Assembly (NCBI RefSeq): GCF_932276165.1
Contig: NC_063992.1
Location: forward strand, 4,846,001 to 4,910,000
DNA length: 64,000 bases
DNA from: Plutella xylostella
Taxonomy: Eukaryota; Arthropoda; Insecta; Lepidoptera; Plutellidae
Direction: 5' to 3'
Made by a program: the position numbers and the translations under genes. Positions 1 through 10,444 of this stretch are shown in pieces. Within the stretch, counting starts at the first letter, position 1; each line of letters opens with the position of its first letter. Below the pieces are notes generated by a model that saw nothing but the letters and a program-made list of their open reading frames with translations, did not search any database and was not told where the DNA came from.

Positions 1-300
1 CTGTTTTAAACACCACTTTTACGTTTATTTACGGCAAGTACAGTGCGTGCCTTTCACGAAGTATGCAATAAAATATTGAGTATTGAAGAAAGTATGCCGA
101 AGTTTATTTTTCAGCATGCAATAGATAACTTATAAGTATTTAATCGAATCGCAATGAATGATTGAAACCACATTTATCCTAGCGCACACACACTCATCAT
201 GTTTTTGTTTTGTTCTATTTTAAGTACAGTAAGGTTCAGGTACACCTTTGTACCTTGTCAGTCACAAAACGCATATTCATTCATAATTAAAATAAGTTTA
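1..300. other. Anonymous AT-rich intergenic DNA
   Basis: No open frame, RNA gene or recognisable repeat boundary was seen here. Confidence 0.5.
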
Positions 301-482
301 CTAGCTGTTCCCGCGCGTTTCGCTTTGCCTTAAAAAGTTTCCCCGTGGTAATTCTGAGATAAAAAGTAGTGTGTCATCTAGATCTATTCCAAATTTCATT
401 GAAATCGGTTCTGCCGTTTTGACGTGAAGAAATAAGAAAAAATACACACTCAAAAACTTTCGCATTTATAATATTAGTAGGA
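301..482 (-). mobile_element. Short Helitron-like non-autonomous element (Lep1 type)
   Basis: Read on the minus strand it begins TCCTACTAATATTATAAATG and ends ACAGCTAG followed by T. It matches the better-preserved copy at 23108-23301. A 5' TC, a 3' CTAG and insertion before a T are the Helitron hallmarks. The link to the lepidopteran Lep1 family rests on general knowledge of that family. It has no coding capacity. Confidence 0.6.
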
Positions 483-510
483 AGTAGGATTTTTCATGCT
501 TTACAAAAAT

Positions 511-1106
511 TAAAAAACCGACTTCAAAAAACCACTAATATGTAAGAAATAATTTAAGGTTTACACAAATTCCTAAACCTTAAATTATTTTTTACATTTT
601 AGTGGTTTTTTGAAGTCGGTTTTTTAATTTTTTTAAATTATTATTTTATTTTATAGTTTTTAGTTTATTTGCAATAATTTTCAATCAAAAGTAAGGTTCA
701 AATGATACCAAAAAGTCTTACTAATCAATACGAATCATTCAAGCCTAAACACGAAATAGTTGCTATATACCGTTGAGGAGTTCCCCTGACTGCCTTCCGT
801 TTCCATCATCAGATCAGCTTAAGGTCACCATCATATTTTTTTGTTATAAGAACTATATTTACGTTCTTAATTTCATTAGAATCGGTTAATAGGTACCCAA
901 AATGGAAATTCATACCCTGTTTTTACCCCTTTACGGACCCTTGGGGGTGAGATAAAATTCTGAAAAAAAATGGGACCACCTGGGAGCTCAACACAATACA
1001 ACAAATATACGGCGGAGTAATCGGTGAACATACATAAAAAATATTTAAAAAAAAAAGATCTCAACGAATTGAAAACCTCCTCCTTTTTTTGAAGTCGATT
1101 AAAAAA
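511..1106 (+). mobile_element. Palindrome-headed TIR element, collapsed copy
   Basis: It starts taaaaaaccgacttc and ends gaagtcgattaaaaaa, giving inverted termini. The first ~117 bp form a palindrome: left arm about 511-563, a 9-10-nt loop, right arm about 573-627. About 480 bp of unique AT-rich interior follow. The interior is closely related to 60255-60742, but the palindrome is much shorter than in that sister copy. No coding capacity is seen. The superfamily is unresolved. Confidence 0.65.
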
Positions 1107-2318
1107 CGTAAGTACGTAAATAGAGCTTTAAATATTACAAGTTTTAGAAAAAAATTGCAATAGGGTAGCTCAGTTTAATAATCTGGACTGAATGGCTGTA
1201 CAAAGTTTCCCTGTAAATTTATTTTAACGAATTAACACAAGACGATTTCATACGTACATTACATACATACATTATTATTATGTAGTTCAGACTGACAATT
1301 ACTATCACATTCCCTTTTGACTTATTGTAGCGACAACCTGTACAATAAATGTCACATTTTTAGAAACAAAAGAAAACCATTAGTTTTAGTTTTGTGTAAC
1401 GTGGACCAGAAAAGGTTTATGTTATGAATGTTATCCATCCAGTTTTTGAAGTAGGTAGCTGTAAGTACGTTATTTACAAACATAGTATTCCCGGGTTTCT
1501 CTATATTATTATAATGTTACAAGGCCTAATTTACTTACTACTAATAATATTTTTAACTTATCCATAATCTGAGTAGATAGACAGATAGATAGAATATTCT
1601 TTATTTGTACACACACATAAAATAAACTTAACTTAAATACTAACACATATGTACAAAAATGGCGGTCTTATCGATTAAAGCTATTTTTTCAAGACAACCT
1701 TGAAAAATTAAGGTGGAAGGATATTTATGATTAAAGAGGGGTCAAAGTGTACTAAAGAACTCTAAAGGAATAATTAAAATATTGATCTAGTAGGTAGGTT
1801 GATTATTACTTTAAAAAGTATCTCAATTCATGTATGAACATACGTAGACAAATACAGCAAAAACTTTCTTCCTGACAACCTGTGCTGACTACGCTTTTTT
1901 TTTCAATTTCTTACATTGTATTGTATGTTCAGCATTCTCACTGATCATTTTGCACAGCAATAATTATATGGCGTCTAAAGAGTTCGCCATTTTGGTCCGA
2001 AATTTAATGAAAGTGGCAATTTTTCAGGACGACGTGAAACGAAAACGTGATTATCTTAAAATCAGCTGTATGTCGTAAAAATAATAAATTCAAGTTTTTC
2101 AAAGTAACAAGATGTATCAACCCTACTGATTACTTATCTTTTTGAACTTTTACATGTAAAGGTATATATTTTTAAGAATCTAGAATTCTCATCAATGAAT
2201 ATTCTCTACGCTTCTTTTTCTTACCGTCGTGATGTAAAAACTGGTCTAGGGTTTGTCATCATAGTGACATGATTATTATTGATTATCCAACCAGTAGTTT
2301 ACTTGTGTCTTTTATTAG
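1107..2318. other. Anonymous AT-rich DNA with one LINE-tail remnant
   Basis: Apart from the remnant at 1585-1715, nothing recognisable was seen. There is a short (ATAC/ATTA) run near 1255-1280. Confidence 0.4.
1585..1715 (-). repeat. Probable LINE 3'-tail remnant
   Basis: The motif order 'ctttatttgtacac', 'aaaaatggcggtcttatcg', 'caagacaacctt' matches the 3' ends that CR1/jockey-type LINEs leave in lepidopteran genomes. Related, more diverged text occurs at 6422-6560 and 61345-61400. The assignment comes from family knowledge and no coding part remains. Confidence 0.35.
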
Positions 2319-2411
2319 TTGGAGTGCGCGAGGGAGCCTGAGCGACGTATATATATACGTGATATACGTCGTATGTATATACGTCGCTCAGGCTCCCTTC
2401 GCGCACTCCAA
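2319..2411. repeat. 93-bp near-perfect hairpin
   Basis: The left arm, beginning ttggagtgcgcgagggagcc, is the reverse complement of the right arm, ending in ctcccttcgcgcactccaa. Arms are about 36 bp with one bulged T, around a loop of about 22 nt made of alternating tatacg motifs. The arms are GC-rich in AT-rich surroundings. No flanking TSD was evident. It could be a tiny MITE, a regulatory cruciform or a small-RNA precursor. Confidence 0.8.
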
Positions 2412-2998
2412 CGCAGCGTCGCCAATTCAGTCGGCTTGCCATTTGCCTACTATGAAAGCAATAGTATAGTCAGTAAGTAAATAATAAGTAAATAAAGAAG
2501 GCAGTCGGCAGTGTTGGCACCGGTCCCAGTGGAGGCGTCAAGTGCCAGGCACCGAGTTGTGAGATATTGTGGCGCTTCACCGATGAGTTTTGCTTACATT
2601 TCCACACCATCTGGAGCCAGTTAGATGCATTCCAGTTTTGTTACTGCTGCTAGCTGTTTGTTTAATAATTTTAATAAATATATGACTAAATAATATATCT
2701 AGAATACCTATCTTGAAGTACACTAATCTTAAGATGAAAATATTGACTCGGGCCGCGTTGTTCTATGTATGAAAATAATCAATATTTTGACGACCTATAA
2801 TTTAGGATGGATTTTATCAAATATACTGATTTCCGTTGGATGCGGAAGACCAGAGCATAAGTTAAAGTAGTTCTTGTTCATAGATATCGGCCTCTATTCG
2901 TAGGTCTCCAGTAAGAAATATTCATGTATCAGAAATAACTTTTTGGTAGGTATAACAGCTCAGCCCCAAAGCACAATTTATTAAGTAATTTAATTAAT
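2412..2998. other. Anonymous intergenic DNA
   Basis: A GC-richer patch at about 2500-2640 has no frame or RNA fold I could name. The rest is AT-rich. Confidence 0.35.
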
Positions 2999-3009
2999 GA
3001 TTTCATAAA

Positions 3010-4061
3010 TACCGGCAAAAATAGTGAGCATGGTTGAGGTTGCCACAAAGGAGAGTAGGATGAAGGTTCGTGTTGGAGGAGAACTGACGGATGAGTTCGC
3101 GGTGGTCACCGGTCTAAAGCAGGGGGATGCCCTATCGCCTATGCTTTTCAACCTAGCCCTGGAGCATGTTCTCAGAGGAGTTTTAGAACTTGACTTCGGG
3201 CTACAACTCAATGGAAAGCACAAGGTGGTTGGCTATGCCGATGACCTAGCGGTGCTGGGCAAAACAGCTGAAGAGGTTCGGAAAGCTGCGAAACTCCTTG
3301 ATACAGAAGCCGGAAAAATTGGTTTAAGAATAAACCGCGGAAAATCCGAATATCTCCACATGAAGCGCTACAAGGACAAGTCCGTTCGCAGACAAGACCT
3401 GCATGTTGGAGATGTGACGTACAAAGGGGTCTCCCGGTTTAAATACCTAGGTTGCACTGTCACGGATACGAACACTCGCGACGAGGAAATCGATACCCGC
3501 ATCCAAAGCTTCCTGCGCTGCAGTGCCGCTTTGCATAAAGTGTTGACGTCTAGGCTTCTGAGCAGAAACACCAAACTCAGAATTTACAAAACGGTAATAA
3601 GACCGATACTGATGTACGGGTGTGAGGCCTGGACGTTAACGCAGAAAGAAGAGAGCAAACTGCTGGTGGCGGAACGGAAGGTCCTAAGGAAGATCTTTGG
3701 CCCAAGACAGAGACCCGATGGAAGCTGGAGAGTCCTGAAAAACGCCGAATTGGAAGATCTGATGGCGGGGGCTAACATAGTGGGAGAAACAAAAGCCCAC
3801 AGACTTCGCTGGCTAGGCCATCTCCAGAGAATGGGAGAAGATCGTAGCGCAAAAAGAGCCTACATGGGCCGTCCGACGGGGCGCCGACCGGTGGGCCGGC
3901 CCAGGTACCGCTGGAGTGACGCGGTGGAGGCGGACCTGCGCGAGCTACAAGTCGTTGACTGGCGGGAGACTGCACTGGACCGTCAGAAGTGGCGATCTCT
4001 TGTATCGGAGGCCAAGACTCACTTTGGGTCGCTGAGCCAGCGGAGTAAGTAAGTAAGTAAG
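3010..4061 (+). mobile_element. 5'-truncated RTE-clade LINE with 11-bp TSD
   Basis: The perfect 11-bp direct repeat gatttcataaa flanks the insertion at 2999-3009 and 4062-4072. The element starts abruptly inside the reverse transcriptase domain, as target-primed insertion often leaves it. It ends in the short tandem tail (agta)n at about 4045-4061, typical of RTE-type LINEs, which lack poly(A). The single frame filling it is listed separately. Confidence 0.92.
3012..4052 (+). pseudogene. RTE-type reverse transcriptase, C-terminal part
   Basis: A 342-residue open frame encodes the second half of an RNA-directed DNA polymerase used for target-primed reverse transcription. The first visible motif is LKQGDALSPMLFNLALEH (residues 31-48), followed by the catalytic YADD box (71-74). 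Next come the thumb and the LINE C-terminus with RLRWLGHLQRM and GRPRYRW. The endonuclease domain and the first RT motifs are missing, and the frame runs open into the 5' truncation point. The apparent start codon is therefore meaningless and the product cannot be functional. The frame has no internal stop, so the copy is fairly young. Confidence 0.92.
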
Positions 4062-4072
4062 GATTTCATAAA

Positions 4073-5831
4073 AATTCATAGAACTAGTCTGGACAACCGC
4101 TTAGCAGATTTAGCCGTCCTATACTAAATATTTTATGTACTGATAGTAAATAATTGCTTTGAACCTTCTTAGTAGTATCTAATTGCTTTGAAATGTCTTT
4201 TATTACTTATTATAAAATTCAGTGAATATTGAGCATAATCTGAAATCGAAAGTCTGTTAAAGACTCTCGGTTTTTATCTTTCGATCTCTACTTAAATTCT
4301 ATAATCCCGAGCTCAAAGTGATCCGATACTAATCTCTAATACCTACCTACTTATTTTAATCCTTCGATCTTTTCAAGTACCCCGTAAATATTCTTCAATA
4401 GCAGAAGTTGTTTTGTAAAAGCATTATATTTTAATATTTATATTAACTGTATATTTTATAATTATATCGATCTGATGATAGAAACTCTGCATCAATGCTT
4501 GGGATCTCGTGTTCGATACCCGAATAGGATATCTATGTAACTTTATGTTGTAAATTGTGGTTTCTAAGTTTGATTATGCAGTAAGATATTCATCACCTGC
4601 CATGTCAGAAAAAAACCCTCACGCTGTATTAGTTCACTAAAGATTCTCATCTAAAATATCCATCATCTAGAAATACCGCAATAATTTAAATACCGCAAAG
4701 GACCAGAATAATGGGAATGGCTTTTTCATTCGTTTTTCAGTCGAAGTGGCGGTCGCGATAGTCAGGTACTCATTCCGCCTCCCGGAGTGGTTGCTGCATT
4801 AACGCTTACTAGCCAGAGCCAGTTATGGTGTTCTCATCCGATCACTACACTTCTATTTTATGTAATAACTTCATAGGAAAATAACAGAATTTTGGGTAGA
4901 CGTCGAGTCCTCGACTGCATACCTACGAAGATCGGGCAAATTGGCGTGGTCACCTGGCCCTGGTCACAACAAGCTATCATTGGTTCTGTGAGGAAGCATG
5001 AGGGCAGCGAAGCTTCTTTGAAAAATTTGCGTTATCGTACTTTGTCTCATTTGGTTTGTGTCATATTGTAATATATACTGTATTGTTTTTATGATTTCTG
5101 ACACTTTTTACACATTACACTTTCGTCAGGATGATGTTTTATGCCTGTTTTGTGCAGTTTCGTAAGGATTTTCAATATATGACGAATGGTAATGCCTGAA
5201 GATACCAGATTCGGCAGATTCCACATTAGCTATAGCCAAGTTCCACTTTTATGGTTTATCTTATTTTAAATTTGTGTGTTTGATAGGAGTTGTCCACCTA
5301 AACGACATCTCACTTGCACACGAACTCGGCACTAAATTCTCCAAGTGCTAGAAAGAGAACGCTGTCTTTTGCAGTAATGCAGTGAACGCCCGTGCTAATG
5401 AACTTTGCTTTTTACCGCACTATATTATGTTTCAAAGTTCGCCTATTCGTAATCAAAATGTTTAGAAAGGGTTATTCATCCAAAATTCGTATGGGCATTC
5501 TTATTCTTTCAATAAAATAATATACTATAAGTACCTACTAAAAAGTCTTAGTATTTACAAAAGTCTTGTTTTGTTTCTAAGTAAATAAAGCTTTTACCTA
5601 CATCTAATAAACTTCATACCAGGGATGTAGACACCGAAGAGAGGTGGACTTGAACCATTAATTATAAAGTTTGTCTATTCAGTTACCCGTCTTCCTTGCA
5701 CAGCCTATTCTAATTATGTACAAGTATATGTAGTACATACATGAACAAACTAAAAACTTATCACATTTAATTATGTTTCGGAATATTGTTTGTAGGGAAT
5801 TATAATTCGTTATATATTTTACCTAAGATAC
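4073..5831. other. Anonymous intergenic DNA
   Basis: No frame over 60 codons and no clear repeat boundary was found. GC-richer patches near 4740-4830 and 4900-5000 look like old repeat fragments, but I cannot name them. Confidence 0.4.
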
Positions 5832-6106
5832 GACGACCGAATGGCGTGACGACCGAATGGCGTAGTGGTTAGTGACCCTGACTACTGAGCCGATGGTCCC
5901 GGGTTCGATTCCCGGCTGGGGCAGATATTTGTTTAAACACAGATATTTGTTCTCAGGTCTTGGATGTGCCCGTAAAATGGTAATAGGCCCGCCCCCTATT
6001 ACATTGGGACTAACAGAACACTCTGGCGAAAAGTAGGTGCAGCAATGCACCTCTGCCTACCCCGCAAGGGAGTACATTAGTACAAGGCGTGAGTGCGTGT
6101 TTTTTT
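5832..6106 (+). mobile_element. tRNA-derived SINE
   Basis: The 5' head carries an A-box-like TGGCGTAGTGG and a consensus B box GGTTCGATTCC about 30 bp apart, as in RNA polymerase III promoters. A non-tRNA body of about 190 bp and a short T run follow. The head is related to the SINE at 41279-41475, but the body differs. The first 16 bp (gacgaccgaatggcgt) are duplicated in tandem at 5834-5865. No confident TSD was found. Confidence 0.75.
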
Positions 6107-7029
6107 AACACAAACCTCGATTTAAAGCTAAAACGGTATTTCACATTTAACGTGACACGTTGTATGTTCACGCACGTAATATTCAACTCTAAACATGCAC
6201 TTTATTACAAAACATATAAATTGTTACATCTAGCAATATCTCTACTATACAAAATGTAGCTTCGTAGCACGTCGTAGGTCGTAGCAAGCTTGCAGTATGA
6301 GCACTCTCAATCAACGTCATCATGACGTCAGCTGTAAGCCGGACGCATATCTGCTTGAACGACATGACCGATCCCCTCCAATTTACCACCTACACTAATA
6401 TGAATCCCTGGTAGGCCTCACTAATTTATTTATTTATTTATAAACACTTTATTGTATACTTAGAACACAGTTACAAAAATGGGACTTAAAAGTAGTGTAT
6501 ACAAAGGCGGGCTTATTGCCAAGAAGCAATTTCTTCCAACCAACCTTTGTTTGGTGGAGAACTAAAGTATTTAAATTAATGTATTGAATACTAATGTATT
6601 GAACACTTGTAAATCTTATGGATGCAATAAATGATTTAGTATCCAATAGTATCCATCATTAAAAAAATATAAAAAATTACGTTATCCTGATAAAGAACCT
6701 TCGCAATTAGGTATGTATGTCCTAGGTTTTTTTCTTTGTTTTAAATATAGTTTCCATAACTTTAAAGCAGGATACGCAGACATGAATAAAGTAAATGAAA
6801 GTTTATAGTATTAAAATCAACATAAACTTTCATATTTTGACAAACAGCTTCTTGTGTTTTCCCGGTGTTTGCGTTTGAAGCGAGATCTAAAATTCAGAAC
6901 TTTTATTTTATTTTATTTTATTTATTGGATAAACGACAGTAATAGACACCATGAAACTTAACAGCTAAACATAATCTTATAACTAGTCTATTACCTTATA
7001 TGTTTACCACTAAGAACATAATATTTTTG
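6107..7029. repeat. LINE-tail-like remnants in AT-rich DNA
   Basis: 6422-6560 begins with (ttta)n and runs through 'acaaaaatgggacttaa' and 'caaaggcgggcttattgcc'. 6899-6990 begins with (tttta)n and 'tttattggataaac'. Both resemble the reversed 3' ends of CR1/jockey-group LINEs. Neither retains coding sequence. 6107-6420 shows nothing recognisable. Confidence 0.35.
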
Positions 7030-7292
7030 TAAGGGCCGATTTTTCAATGCTCAGATAGACAACCAGATAGCGTTTATTCGACAGATAGCGAAATATTGAA
7101 TTTTTCAACCGTCAGATAGAACTTATTCGTCCAATAACTCAGTTAACTGGAGAATAAATCTATCTGCTGCTTGAGCCGCCAGATAGTGCTTATTCGATTG
7201 ATAATTTGACATTTGAGGTTATGAAGTAAGTTCTTTTTTGTGTTTATACCAATTCTAAACTATACAAGCGCAGAGAATAATCGTCAATTTCA

Positions 7293-7490
7293 ATGGATAT
7301 TTTCGATGATATTGATGATTTGGCGATCGAAAAAGAGGCAGTAGGTAATGAACGAATGTATTAATCCTGTTGAAAGGAAAGTCAGAGTCGTCAAAACGAG
7401 GCCTGATCATTACAGCATGTGAGATGCAAAAGAATTTCATCGCCCCGAAAGGCGCCAGACTACAAACATTATGTTGATTTATTTTCAAGC
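7293..7490 (+). pseudogene. Harbinger transposase N-terminus remnant
   Basis: An ATG opens a frame reading MDIFDDIDDLAIEKEAVG, which stops after about 23 codons. In another frame the text continues VERKVRVVKTRPDHY and then a stop. The acidic start followed by a basic 'R-V-x-K-x-R-P-x-H' segment resembles the N-terminus of Harbinger nucleases. The catalytic region was not found, so it appears lost. The family call relies partly on the surrounding TIRs. Confidence 0.5.
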
Positions 7491-7729
7491 ATTAATTTAA
7501 AAAAAACAGGAATGTAGTAGCACTTCCTTGATAATAAAATATTAAGGTACCTACATTATAGTTTTTCATTTTATGATAAGTAGGTAACCTATGCAACATA
7601 TACCTAAGTATCTAAGACATCCCTCCTGCTTGGCGGCATGATCTTCTATGTCCAGTAGTGGACGGCTATAAGCTGAGGAGAAAAGAGAGAAACCATCCAG
7701 TACTTGATAATAAAACATAGGTGTTATTT

Positions 7730-8040
7730 CTTTCAGTTTTTATTCATTAAATTTAAATTAAGGATACGTTGTATGCTAATGTTGGAGCAAATGCCTAACA
7801 CCTTTTCTTCTACATCGTTAAATGAAGGTGCATTTGAGGGCCCAGCTCCAGTTTTGTACATCTCCTGCCTTTGCAGGGAAGACTTCTTCTTAAGACTTCT
7901 TCTTCATTGTTTTTTTGATGCCCTCGTACTTAAATTAAAGCATTTTCAATGAGCGGACTGGTTATACCACTGGAGTTAAAAGAAACTCAATTTTCTTCCA
8001 TGCAGTCTCCTTATCTTTATTTGTTGCTGCATCGGTATTT
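7730..8040 (-). pseudogene. Harbinger Myb/SANT-like second protein remnant
   Basis: Minus-strand text includes AATNKDKETAWKKIE and, after frame changes, GITSPLIENAL and KYEGIKKTMKK. This order (a K-x-x-A-W helix, then a basic coiled segment) is typical of the Myb/MADF-like DNA-binding partner that Harbinger transposons encode beside their transposase. Several stops and shifts interrupt it. Confidence 0.45.
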
Positions 8041-9416
8041 TTATTTTCTATGACATGTTTGAATAAAATTTATCTACCACTCACTAACACAGTAACTTCA
8101 TTAATATTAAAATTCGCCGAACGCTATCTTTTTTGTGATTCCATTGCGATCCAAAAATAACAAATATAAATACCAAAATTGAAACAACCCAATAAACAAC
8201 CAAACCAAACAGTCAGTTAGGCTTGTGGCTTGACAGTGACAGTTGACTCTGACAGTCAAAATAGTAGTCTGTCCTGCTTTAGCACTAGGTGTCTACATAT
8301 ACTTGTTTCACCTTTCCAGAGTTCAAGTAGAAAAATCGGTAAGATAGTTACCTATGGAATAAATCACAATTGAAAAATGGTTTAACAACTACCAAGCCGA
8401 TAAACAGCCAAATAAATTTATTCGTTTGATAGTTATTTGACCTATTATCCTGGCATTGAAAAACCGGGCCTAAATAGACTAACGATACTCGATCAAAGAT
8501 AAGGATTTACACACTCAACATAAATCAAATGGAATAAAGATTTTTGTATACAGTAAAAAGTTTGCAGTCTTAAGTAGGTACATAACAATATATAATACTT
8601 ATTTATAAAAAGAATTAAGTTTCAAAATGAGAATTTAAAGATATTTTTTTTTTCAAAATAACGAGTTACCCGCATAATTGTTCGTTTAATATATTTTTTA
8701 AACGATTTTTTGATACGCTAAACAAGTCTACTGACAGAAAGTTGTCATTGTGAGATTGGCATATCCGGTTAATAGGAGCTCGATGTCCAGCATTGGTACG
8801 AGAGACTTCTGTATACAACAGTTTGTTGGGACGGCGGGTCGTTGCTGAGCGAGGTACCTGGTAATAAATGCTATTGGTAAGGTCCGGGCAGTCATAAATA
8901 TTATTAACTATATTATAAAGTATTGCTTCATCATTAATAAGACGTCTTGATTTTAAAGTTAGTATTTTAGTAGGTTTTCATAACTCATTTTAGTTTTTGT
9001 AAGTTTGTAGTGAATAGATTTTAGTGATTTTTTCTGAATTATTTCTAGCATATCAGAATAAATATTATAGAATGGATTCCAGATTATTGATGCATATTCT
9101 AGTTGGGAACGAACTAAGGTTTTATATAGAGTCATTAAAGTGCCTGGGTTTTTAAAGTTTTTACTTACACGTAACACAAACCCCAACATCTGGTAAGCTT
9201 TGGTGCACACATTATTGATGTGATCGCTCAATACGAGCTTTTCGTCCAGATTTACTCCTAAGTCGCGTATTGAGGATACTTTTTGGAGCAGGTGACCACC
9301 GATGTTATAAGATTGTGTTATTACCTTTTTGTTGCGACTAAAGGATATTTGTTGACATTTGAGGTGTGCTAATTGAAGTTTATTGGCTGAACAAAATTCA
9401 TCAAATCTATCTAGAT

Positions 9417-10436
9417 CATTGGTACTCAACCTTTTTTATGTAAGGGCCACAAATACATTTAAGTCATGGTGTCGCGGGCCGCAAGCAATTTTTATTTAAA
9501 CTATTATAAAGAGATGTAAACTATCGAATAATAATATAAAAAAACACATGCATATACTACTATGTATAAAAAGTATCAGGATTAGATTAATAAAACAAAA
9601 TTGTTATTCATCCAAATTTCTTTCATCACCTTCAAAGTATGCTCCTTCAGGAACGATACACATATACGCCAACGAATTATTCAATCATTACAACATTTTT
9701 TTAAACGCTGTTTAAAAAATTGTGTTTAGTAGGTACTCGCGGCGAATTTTCCTTTTTGTCTTCTATCGATTGTTAGTTAAAGTCATGTTGACTGTTTTCT
9801 TTGACTATCGTGGTGTTGTGCACTCGGAATTCTTGCCAGAAAGTCAAACGAAAATAATATTATTTTTATGTAGAATTTAATACAGCAAATTCGATGAAGA
9901 AGGCCAGATTCGTGAAAAAAAAATCTAGAAAAGATTTTGCACCACGATATCGCGCCTTTCGCACAAGGATCATCATTGTGAATGAATTTCTGAGCAAACA
10001 CTCAACAAATACCATCGAGCATCCACCATATTAACCAGATATATGGCTGCAGCTCACGGCTCTAGCTTCTTTTTTTTCCTAAATTTAAATTACCACTGTA
10101 GAGGCACTGTTTTCAATCGATAGAAAACAATAAGGAAAAATCGCCGCGAGTACTAAAAACAACTCTGAAAACAGCGTTTAAAAAAATGTTGTGATGATTG
10201 GATAATTCGTTGGCGTATGTGTATCGTTTCTGATCAAGCAAAATTTGAAGGTGATAAAATAAATTTGGATGAATAAAAAACTTTTTTTGTTTTATGGATA
10301 TATTTAATCCCGATACTTTTTACACAGAATCTATATTCTCTATAATCTCTATTACATATCTCTCATGGCACGCGGGCCACTGATAAAGGCTCGGCGGGCC
10401 ACATGCGGCCCGCGGGCCGCAGTTTGAGTATAGCTG
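9417..10436 (+). repeat. hAT-like fold-back unit 1
   Basis: The outer ~390 bp on each side are imperfect inverted copies. For example, text around gccaacgaattattcaatca (about 9672) recurs reversed near 10195, and the block with tactcgcggcgaattttcc (9733) recurs reversed near 10150. The central ~300 bp carry a mariner transposase remnant. It encodes no hAT transposase. Confidence 0.8.
9785..10075 (+). pseudogene. Mariner transposase fragment, copy in unit 1
   Basis: The plus-strand text reads FFDYRGVVHSEFLPESQT, then after a gap LHHDIAP in one frame and VNEFLSKHSTNTIEHPPY-stop-PD in another. FDYxGVVHxEFLP, HHDxAP (second catalytic Asp) and PPYSPD (third catalytic Asp) are signatures of the mariner DD34D catalytic domain. 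The two Asp codons are about 31 codons apart across a frameshift, and the Ser before PD is a stop. The fragment is non-functional and lacks the N-terminal DNA-binding region. Confidence 0.8.
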
Positions 10437-10444
10437 CTCTAAAC

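Larger units (their letters stand above)
7033..8470 (+). mobile_element. Decayed PIF/Harbinger DNA transposon
   Basis: The ends gggccgatttttcaatgc and gcattgaaaaaccgggcc are terminal inverted repeats, flanked by TAA at 7030-7032 and 8471-8473. A 3-bp TWA-type TSD and a GGGCC terminus are standard for PIF/Harbinger. Remnants of both usual genes appear: a transposase N-terminus on plus and a Myb/SANT-like protein on minus. Stops and frameshifts in both make the copy inactive. A short piece of LINE-end-like text lies inside at about 7622-7683. Confidence 0.82.

Noticed and set aside
9783..10001. 72-codon minus-strand frame, repeated at 10811-11029
   Set aside because: It is antisense to the mariner transposase remnant and has no independent support.
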